A model generated the notes under the pieces. The model ran no database searches, had not been told where the DNA came from, and saw nothing but the letters and a program-made list of their open reading frames with translations. A program made the translations under genes and the position numbers. Positions 56,781 to 64,000 of a stretch of DNA of 64,000 nt are shown here, piece after piece. Source of the stretch: Ariolimax columbianus (lineage: Eukaryota > Mollusca > Gastropoda > Stylommatophora > Arionidae). The stretch spans positions 63,191,157-63,255,156 of the forward strand of contig JAVGWX010000013.1 in assembly GCA_036924085.1 (NCBI GenBank), given 5' to 3'. The stretch's first letter is position 1, and the number at the start of each line of letters is the position of its first letter.

Positions 56781-58260
56781 TTCTGGGGACAGCAAAAGAC
56801 TAGAGAAGCATCTCCAAATAAATGCAAGCTGAAGACGGATGCACTAGTACTCTAGGCGCAGTGCAACCACTCTCACGAAGATAACCACAAACAAGACTGT
56901 TGAAGTAATTGATGTCAAAAGTGACAAATGAAGATAAAGGAGATGATCATGTGAGTCAAACAACAAAGCGAAGAACAAAACTGTACTTTAACATCAGCAA
57001 GACCAAGTTAATGAGCACTAATCAAGCAAAATCCAGATATAAAGTTATTGTAACAGTTCCAGCATGAGTATGAGCGCTTAACGCAGGAGTAATGTGGTCG
57101 GCGACGCTGAGAACAAAGGTACCTGAATGCGTGCTAAAATCACTCTCTGTCTGGACACTACGCCAAGGTCACTCACCGCCTCAACAAAGGAAAACGGAGT
57201 TGGGGGAAAGAATGTGTTTGGTGCAGGTAGACGCTAGGTGTTGACCACTCTGGCGTTCCGATTTGGGTAGTGGGGGATAAGTGACAGACGGGAGGGCAGC
57301 GGAGATTGCTGCGATAGATGAGTGACAGGTATTCAGAGTAATTCGTTCCAATAACGACTGAATAGAACCAACCCTCAGAGATCCATTGGATAGCGCTGAT
57401 ACTGCTTGAGAGTATAAAATACTAGACAAACGTTTAGCTCAAGCAGGATGGCCATGGAGAGGGAATGAGAGCGAGAGAGAGAATGTAGATAGGAGTCTGT
57501 TTAGCTCACCGACTTAGTAGAAGAGCGATTGATAGACTGTTGTACGAATGCTAGAGATAGAACAGGATCGCCCAAACAGCATACGCCATTGAGTTGGGGC
57601 CAGTCGCTCAAATAGGTGTGTGCGTTTTATATCTAGAGGTAATCTGAATGTGTCTTGTACACAGGATATCTTGTGAACGAGTTATGTCCTGACGAGTTAA
57701 GCGAGTGTTTAGATCGACTAGGTGAGATCTAGATGTGCGTGTGATGTGTGTAGACACCGAGGGAACGAGGTATGTTCTAGAGTTGTGTGTATTAGCAGAT
57801 CGACTAAGTTGAGAGATCTTATGTGAGTATACGTAGAATATATTGAATGCATTTTGTCCAGATCGCCTGCGTGAGGGGATTTGAGTGAGGAAAAGTTGTT
57901 GAGAGTGTGTTGAGGATGCAGATAAGGGGAGGGGTGTGTGATGTGTGTACAGCAATAGAACTGGGTTTTGATAGTTGGGAATTCCATCAATAGCTACTGC
58001 TTAAAATTTCCACTTTAGTTAATATTGATATTAACATATATATATACTTATGAATATTTAGTTAAGATGATATTTCTTGTATTGTGTGTCATTTCATTGC
58101 ACTCACTTTGATAGTGTTGCATGAGTATTATATAATAAATATGCCCTCTGCTGTGTACTATATTATTTGCTGTGTGGGGTCATGAATGTTGTGGTTGAGT
58201 GTGGTAACGTTTTAGTTAGAATACCCGAGTGTAAACAGTGGGATCTGCTACATTATCAAA
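56781..58260. other. unassigned 1.5-kb stretch
   Basis: One short plus-strand peptide near 56990 (LYFNISKTKLMSTNQAK) looks like the conserved helix after RT motif C, so a decayed LINE piece may lie at 56930-57075. The first 60 bp vaguely recall the SINE-A 3' half (GCTGAAGACGGATGCACTAG). I recognise nothing in the rest. Confidence 0.4.
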
Positions 58261-58269
58261 TAGAAGCAT

Positions 58270-59012
58270 TGAATCCATTGAACCAAAATGTTACAGGGAA
58301 ATGCGCAAAATACACCAGCTAAAAACAAAAATGCAGATATCCTGAAAGAACTGGGTGTCGAGGAAATTTTGCTAGTAAACCATATCTTGTCTAGAGAACT
58401 GAAATATTTTGGTCACATCAAACATTATAATAGTCTGGAGAGAATCATACTGGAGGTTGTGGGGTCTGGAAAGCGGGGCAGAGGCACGCGGAGGAGGAGA
58501 TGGACACAAGACATTACGGAGGTCCTGAAGATGACAACGACAGAGGCGGGAGTTCTGGGTAGAAATCGAGAGTCTTTCAGATCGGCTGTGGGATCAAGAT
58601 GCTGAGCAGCACAAGAGCTGCAGTGGTCAGCGACCCATAGAGGACTGCTAGCGTCAGAGCCAGCGAACCATAGCTGCCAAGACCCTTCTACTCCTCCTCG
58701 CGGTGATCCTGGATGATAGGTTGCATCAGGGCATACTGGCTAAGGAGAAGGGATCGAAGAGGGAATGCTAACCCGGTACTCATAAAATGCTTGCTAAAGT
58801 CGAATGTGTTGGACCGAAAGGTGCAAATATCGCAGCCAAGCTGTAAACTACGACAAAACGCATTCCGTTCTCTGGACTACATTCTGTTACTTAAGCCCTT
58901 TCAGTGTTTGGTAGTGGGAGATTGAGAACGAACGAAGAAGAAGAAGAAGAAGAAAATCGGCTATTGTGAGAGCTACATGATGTTGTGACGATAATGATGA
59001 TGATGATGATAA
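58270..59012 (+). mobile_element. LINE 3' end split by a SINE-C
   Basis: Reads ELGVEEILLVNHILSRELKY, FGHIKHYNSLERIIL, SGKRGRGTRRRRWTQDITEV and NRESFRSA. The SINE-C enters there. After it the sequence resumes as AIVRAT-stop, then a short GATGAT tract (58992-59012). Related to 60115-60605 and, in layout, to the HAT-ending group. Confidence 0.9.
58590..58955 (+). mobile_element. SINE-C inserted in a LINE, GAA tail
   Basis: Complete SINE-C from GGGATCAAGATGCTGAGCAG to GAGAACGAACGAAGAAGAAG. ATCGGCT occurs at 58581-58587 and 58956-58962, a short TSD within the LINE reading frame. Confidence 0.94.
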
Positions 59013-59362
59013 GGTGTTAAAGCAGTCTGGTCAACGAGGTGGGAATAGACATTATATTACCCCTAGTGATCAGCTTACTGCGGAGCCTCGGATTACACTG
59101 CATCCAGGGTTACTTCTCAAGTATGCCTTCGGATGTAAGAAAAGCCACTGTAACCTGCTACGAAAGAAACGTTGTAAAGAGTCATCGTAACTCAGCATGA
59201 GTAGCTACGTGCAACACAGACAACAATAGCAGCAGCAATAACAACACAGTAACGAAATAACGTTAAAAGAATTGCTTAGCAAACTGGCACTACAGACACT
59301 CACATAATTGATTTATTACATGATTCATACAGGTATGTCCATTTACGTGTATTGACTCACAT
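59013..59362 (-). repeat. Rep-J copy inside a GATGAT tract
   Basis: Reverse complement of 55049-55413 over about 350 bp. GAT repeats lie on both sides (58992-59012 and 59363 onward), so it probably inserted into the LINE tail. Confidence 0.87.
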
Positions 59363-59365
59363 TGT

Positions 59366-59438
<73 letters not shown>

Positions 59439-59458
59439 CATGATTGTGATGATGATTA
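59363..59458. repeat. GAT trinucleotide microsatellite
   Basis: About 25 GAT units followed by a few degenerate ones. Likely the expanded remainder of the LINE tail. Confidence 0.95.
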
Positions 59459-60114
59459 GAGGAGCAAGAAGTTTCTTGCTTCTCTGACGATCGTCATCGA
59501 TTCGCTATAGAGAACAGACTTATCTCCAGCATGGGTCGTCTCTAACCGCATGGCATTAATATCTTCTATATCATTTTTTAAAACCTTTTACTGGCCCCCA
59601 TCTATTTGTCTTCCTTCTCCCCCCCCCCTCCTTTCTTCTATCAGTTCCCCCTCCCCTCTTTCTATATTAATCTCTCGCCCTCCCAGCTTATATCACGTTC
59701 TTTTCTGTTCTCCCGTCTGGATCACTATTTGGCCGTTTCCATATTTGGCCACGATTGGTTTATCCGGCGCATTCCCCTCCACTTCTTACGCTCTTCTGAC
59801 CACCTTGTGTTTGACCGCTGTCCTTCATTTTCAGTCAAGCATCTGGCCCAACCGGTTGCTTAGACAAACTGGGTCTACTATCAGATAAGTTGACCATATT
59901 TTCCTTATATGTTAATTTGTTAGTTCAGTATTGTTGTCCCTGGAGAAAGCCTATTGGTCGTAACGTAGGTTTTGTTTGTGTTCTCGTCTCGGTGCGGTAT
60001 CTGACCATACCCATTTTAAAACTTTCATTAAACTCAACCTTATTCAACTTTTACACATTTGTTCATGTTTTTTTCCCATTGCAGAGATCAACTAAAGTGA
60101 AGAAAAAAAACAAC
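59459..60114. other. unassigned stretch with a weak hammerhead-like motif
   Basis: Pyrimidine-rich in the first half. At about 59937-59969 the words GTCCCTGGAGA, AGCCTATTGGT and CGTAACGTAGG recall the hammerhead core order (CTGATGA, stem II, GAAAC) with two core changes. No protein domain recognised. Confidence 0.3.
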
Positions 60115-60605
60115 TTGTGACAACACTAAAACAAATTACAAAAATAAAAATCCTGAGGACTCGGATCTTCCCCATGGCAACATACGGATGCTAAACATGG
60201 ACAAACACTGTGTAAGAAGATGGAATGCTTTAAGCTAAAATTCTACAGGAAAGTGCTCAAAATACCATTGGTAACTAGAAAGAGAAATAAGGATATCCTA
60301 AAGTAACTGGATATAGAACCAAATTGGATAGAAAACAAAATTACGTCCAGAAAACTACAATAGTTTGGCCACATCAAACGCCCCAATGGTCTAGAAAAAA
60401 CGATTCTGTACGCAATGATACCTGGCAAGCGAGGTAGAGGAGGCTCGAGGAGAAGATGGACATAGGAAATGTAAGGAGATTCTGGGGATGCATAGGTAAT
60501 GTAAGGAGATTCTGGGGATGCATAGGAAATGTAAGGAGATTCTGGGGATGCATAGGAAATGTAAGGATATTCTGAGGATGACACTGACAGAGTGTGCTAG
60601 GTATA
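60115..60605 (+). mobile_element. LINE 3' fragment with internal 30-bp repeats
   Basis: Frames give FPMATYGC-stop-TWTN, FKLKFYRKVLKIPLVTRK, ITSRKLQ-stop-FGHIKRPNGLEK and AMIPGKRGRGGSRRRWT. Then come four 30-bp repeats and RMTLTECARY. Similar to 58270-58589. Confidence 0.87.
60461..60580. repeat. 30-bp tandem repeat within LINE C-terminus, four copies
   Basis: The unit is CATAGGAAATGTAAGGAGAT plus TCTGGGGATG at 60461, 60491, 60521 and 60551. It corresponds to the QDI-x-x-x-L-x-M segment found after the RRRW motif in related LINEs. Confidence 0.95.
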
Positions 60606-60689
60606 ACCTTGAAATATTTATAACCCATTAATTGCACGGCTTGAATGTTGTTAGAAATCTTGTTACTTCTATTGGAAGGTTTAAAGGAC

Positions 60690-61175
60690 ATTAATGGAAC
60701 CGGATCCGTCAAGACGTCACCGCGCGGATTGGCCAGCCTTCTCGTCCTGGATGGTTGTCATGATAAAAACCGACAAGCCTTTTCCTTCAATTCCACTGTA
60801 CTCCCTGCGGTGTGCTACGCTGCCGAGACGTGGAAACTAACAGAATCACCAGAGGACAAATTGAGAGTGACCCAGACCCCCTTTGAGAGACGCTTGTCAT
60901 AAGACGATTGTCCCTGGTGAAGGATGCGGTAATTCATGTACATAAGGCAGAACATAGGTGGACAGTTTGCAACGAAACAATGTTCGATAGAGCACAGCGA
61001 CAGCAGTCTGGTACCCCCGATGTAAGAAGAGACCGCGGGGAAGACCTCCAATGCGTTTTTCTGATACCCTAGCTGTAACCTGCAACATCCGAGATGCCTC
61101 TAAAGGAGCACTTACCCTGCACTGGACTTCCGTGGCCCAAGACAGAGTCAGCTGGAGACGAAGTTGGGACCCATA
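60690..61175 (+). mobile_element. LINE C-terminal fragment
   Basis: Reads FNSTVLPAVCYAAETWKLTE, DKLRVTQTPFERRL, then after frame breaks KRPRGRPPMRFSDTLA and WTSVAQDRVSWRRSWDP-stop, the typical LINE ending (AQDR-x-x-WR). A different lineage from its neighbours. Confidence 0.88.
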
Positions 61176-61427
61176 GCTACGCCGTGGAACGGGTCATCAA
61201 GATTATGTGTGTATTCCATATGTCTTTACAGCATCGTAACATTATATACATGAAGGTCCACCTCAACGATTCCATGCAATAGCTCCGAATCACTTCAACT
61301 AGATGTATCCTTCTTCCTTCGCCTCGTTCACTAGTGGAGAGATAGTTTTACTTGTAATTGACCAGTGCATCTGACTTCAGCGCATATAAATTATAAATGG
61401 GTTAACTTCCAATAGAAGCACGAGCTT

Positions 61428-61945
61428 CCTCCATGAATTGTTCACAAACTTGCTGTTCAATAAATAGATCACGAGCTTGCTGTTCCGTGAATTAAGATTG
61501 CTGTTCTATTTACAGATTACGAACTTTCTGTTCCGTGAATTGAGATTGTTGTTCCATTTACAGATTACGAACTTGCTGTTCCGTGAATTGATATTGCTGA
61601 TCCATTTACAGATTACGAACTTGCTGTTCCGTGAATTGATATTGCTGATCCATTTACAGATTACGAACTTGCTGTTCCGTGAATTGATATTGCTGATCCA
61701 TTTACAGATTACGAACTTGCTGTTCCATTTACAGATTACGAACTTGCTGTTCCGTGAATTATGATTGCTGTTCCATGAATTAAGATTGCTGTTCCATTTA
61801 CAGATTACGAACTTTCTGTTCCATTTACAGATTACGAACTTGCTGTTTCGTGAATTAAGATTGCTGTTCCATGAATTAAGATTGCTGTTCCATGAATTAA
61901 GATTGCTGTTCCATTTACAGATTACGAACTTGCTGTTCCGTGAAT
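61428..61945. repeat. 21/48-bp composite tandem array
   Basis: Built from GATTACGAACTTGCTGTTCC, GTGAATTGATATTGCTG, ATCCATTTACA and ATGAATTAAGATTGCTGTTCC blocks. Some 48-bp units repeat three times (61570-61715). It abuts the CR1-like fragment at 61948. Confidence 0.93.
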
Positions 61946-61947
61946 AT

Positions 61948-62365
61948 TTCATTTTATCATACCTAATATTGCATTTGTCTTTTTCACTGCTACCTGAACT
62001 TGCTTACTCACTTTACCTGTATGATCTATTATAACCCCTAGGTCCATTTCTGTATCTATCTTTCTAATATCGTTCTCGCCCGTTCTATATTTATGTTCCA
62101 TATTAGATCTACCAATGTGGATGACTGTACATTTATTTACTTTAAACTCTATTTACCAGTTTACAGACCATTCTGGAATTTTATCTAAATCCGACCTCAA
62201 TATATCAACTTCTGGTTTAGATGAGACACTACTGCATAGTTTTGTTTCATCAGCAAATTTTGCAATCATGGATCGCATATCAATTTCCAAATCGTTTATA
62301 TATATCAAGAACAAAATTTGTCCCAAAACCGAGCCCTGTGGCACTCCACTTTTCACTTCACACTA
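61948..62365 (-). mobile_element. CR1/L2-like LINE, RT motifs B and C
   Basis: The minus strand reads KSGVPQGSVLGQILFLIYIN (motif B), then IAKFADETKLCSSVSS (motif C, second Asp changed to Glu, plus-strand 62247-62252), SDLDKIPEWSVNW and, after a break, CTVIHIGRSNMEHKYR and MDLGVIIDHTGKVSKQVQ. The 3' part that should follow is replaced by the 61428-61945 array. Confidence 0.92.
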
Positions 62366-62950
62366 CTTCAGTATATGGCAAATCATGTCCTAGTGCAGGT
62401 TCTTCTTTGATCTCCACCCAACCTTCACCGTTGTTTTGCTTCCACTTTTCTGTGTAGTTTCTCTCGGAACTCTGTTCTGAAGGCTGTACAGTCCGCATAA
62501 AACGTTTCCTAGACTTAAGGCGTGTTCTTTCTGGTTTAGGCCTATGTCCAAATGAAGGTTTATCTGTTCACGTGACTGATTGTGTCTCTCAAATTGAGGT
62601 TAAGGATCAGCGCATTTTATTCCTCACTATAATCCATGATTACAGTGCACGTTTCATCATCATTACAAAACCCCGTTTGATGATGTCGCCACTATTGGTT
62701 GCCATGGGCAACTAGCAGAGTAAATAATACCAGTATCTTGACAAAGTGAACAAAAAGAGATTCAAACCATCTGTATGGTTTAATCTTTTTTTCAATTGGA
62801 GGTAAAAATAATACAAAGCTTTCCTGTACACTGCACAAACACTGCAGGGGCAAACAAACTTATTCTTCAGAACTATATCTAAAGGAGCCTAGAAATACAC
62901 GCTATTGTGAAAGTTGTTGTCTTTTCTAATGCTCCATCTAATGCTCCAGA
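62366..62950. other. unassigned stretch
   Basis: No family recognised. Confidence 0.45.
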
Positions 62951-62952
62951 GT

Positions 62953-63205
62953 ATACTGGCGAAGGATAATTGATCGAAGACGAAAGGCTAACCTGGTACT
63001 CAAAAATACCTGCTGTAGTCGGATGTGTCGGACGGAAGGGTGTAAATATCGCAGACAAACTGCAAACTATGACACAACACATTCAGTTCTCCGGACTTCA
63101 TCATGCCACTTCCAAAGATCTTTTCGGGGCTTGGTAGTGGACGATTGAGAACGAACACAGAAGAAGAAGAACAATCAGAAGAAGACAAAGAAGAAGAAAC
63201 AAAGA
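62953..63205 (+). mobile_element. SINE-C, 5'-truncated, GAA tail
   Basis: Starts near ACTGGCGAAGGATAATTGAT and follows the family through GGTACTCAAAAATACCTGC, TCGGATGTGTCGGACGGAAG and GGACGATTGAGAACGAACAC to an AGAAGAAGAA tail with AATCAG and CAAAG interruptions. Confidence 0.88.
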
Positions 63206-63915
63206 AAACACGACGTTAGAGAATCGTTCAATGCGCTGAAACATAAAAACCTTCATTGTAAAATACAATCTTTCGTATGGCTCTGAAACAGAGAGAAACA
63301 AACAAGTAGAAAATAAAAACAACAAGAATGGAGCTACAGACTGTGCGGACATGAAAGATTGAAATACGATCTCTAATATTCAACTGTTGAAGAGAACCAG
63401 AAAGATAACAGTGGAGCCTGACGTTGGGAGAACTCCCTGACTTTAGATAGGGCAAGCATTCAGGAATACAGTTGATATCACTACAAGACAGTCTCTGATC
63501 TGGAATCACCAAGGCAAGAAAAGTAGAAGCATGACATAGCACACACGAAGAAGACACTTTGAAACAATCATAATGGAAACAGAGAAGACGACCACAGAAT
63601 TGTCGCGTGAACTTGTTAAAGACCTTTTCTACGCAGGCAGCTACAAGATTTGGAATGATTTGGCTAACAGTGCTAATTTACACACCGAATTACCTTCGTT
63701 CGTTAAACGTGGTCTCTCGTTCTTTTCTACAAATAAAAACCTAAATAATTCGTTTTCCCATGGACAGAGAGAATAATAATCAGTTTCTGAAGGCGTCACA
63801 CCATCTCTCTCCACGCAGTGTAATCTTTTGGTACTTACGTAGACGCTCCTCTTCTACTCTGGGAAATAGAAGTTTGCAAGCTAGAGCGCCGACTTTATTA
63901 CATCCTAAGCTGAAC
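63206..63915. other. unassigned stretch with one small open frame
   Basis: A 67-codon plus-strand frame at 63573-63776 (ETEKTTTELSRELVKDLF, GSYKIWNDLANSANLHTELP) has a composition like real protein, and its IWNDL...L-x-x-F pattern faintly recalls the end of CR1-type proteins. I cannot assign it. Confidence 0.35.
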
Positions 63916-63929
63916 CTATTTATAATAAT

Positions 63930-64000
63930 TTAGAAGGCTCTGCAGAGTCTGTATAGAATCACTTTCCTATTTTCAGTTTGATCTAAAATTGACTAAGTGC
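63930..64000 (-). mobile_element. CR1/L2-like LINE 3' tail, runs off the window
   Basis: AATTTAGAAGGCTCTGCAGA and GTCTGTATAGAATCACTTTC match the tail at 46990-47040. The TTAAG end is eroded. The element should continue beyond 64000. Confidence 0.78.

Noticed and set aside
61477..61952. Open frames with FRELRLLFHLQITNLL and antisense NSRNSKFVICKW repeats.
   Set aside because: Periodic products of the 61428-61945 array.

Overview
This window looks like animal nuclear DNA made almost entirely of repeats. I find no convincing host gene, rRNA gene or functional tRNA gene. It holds decayed fragments of several non-LTR retrotransposon (LINE) groups, several short interspersed (SINE-like) families in many copies, one mariner-derived foldback element, and about 20 kb of tandem arrays (roughly a third of the window, by adding my own intervals). 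The mix of tRNA-derived SINEs, CR1/L2-like, RNase H-bearing and C2H2-tailed LINEs and very long AC, GATA and GAA arrays suits an invertebrate. A mollusc is my guess, but nothing in the sequence proves it. Family names such as SINE-A to SINE-D, SINE-G and Rep-E to Rep-J are my own labels.

Layout. 1-6.8 kb: short arrays and LINE fragments, including a reverse transcriptase (RT) fragment whose motif B has become a 49-bp tandem array. 7-13.4 kb: SINE-C and SINE-D copies (one nested in the other with a target-site duplication, TSD), a 30-bp array and decayed LINEs. 13.9-25.1 kb: mostly arrays (19 bp, CCAA type, 14 bp, then 5 kb of AC-rich DNA with a ~2-kb higher-order period). 25-31 kb: SINE-C with a 640-bp GAA tail, and RNase H LINE 3' ends, one with a clean TSD. 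31-36.8 kb: the best-preserved LINE pieces. 36.8-38.3 kb: a SINE-C carrying an 850-bp internal array, itself inside a 50-bp array. 38.3-45.7 kb: CR1-like pieces, SINE-B, Rep-E, Rep-F and GATA. 45.9-46.7 kb: the foldback mariner. 47-54.5 kb: LINE 3' ends, a GATA array, and a 2.5-kb 55/56-bp satellite whose founder unit is the end of a LINE reading frame. 55-64 kb: a tRNA-headed SINE swollen by an ~800-bp GATC-rich array and inserted into Rep-F, then more LINE and SINE copies.

The most interesting pattern is that tandem arrays here are repeatedly born from retroelements, at LINE 3' ends, inside LINE reading frames, at fixed points inside SINEs, and from SINE or LINE tails. Several arrays still sit next to the recognisable founder sequence. 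The SINE-C tail also resembles the 3' end of the RNase H LINEs, which suggests a SINE-LINE partnership. Long apparent reading frames in the arrays (Cys-Val, Leu, Lys/Glu, Tyr-Leu-Ser-Ile and similar) are artefacts of repeat periodicity.
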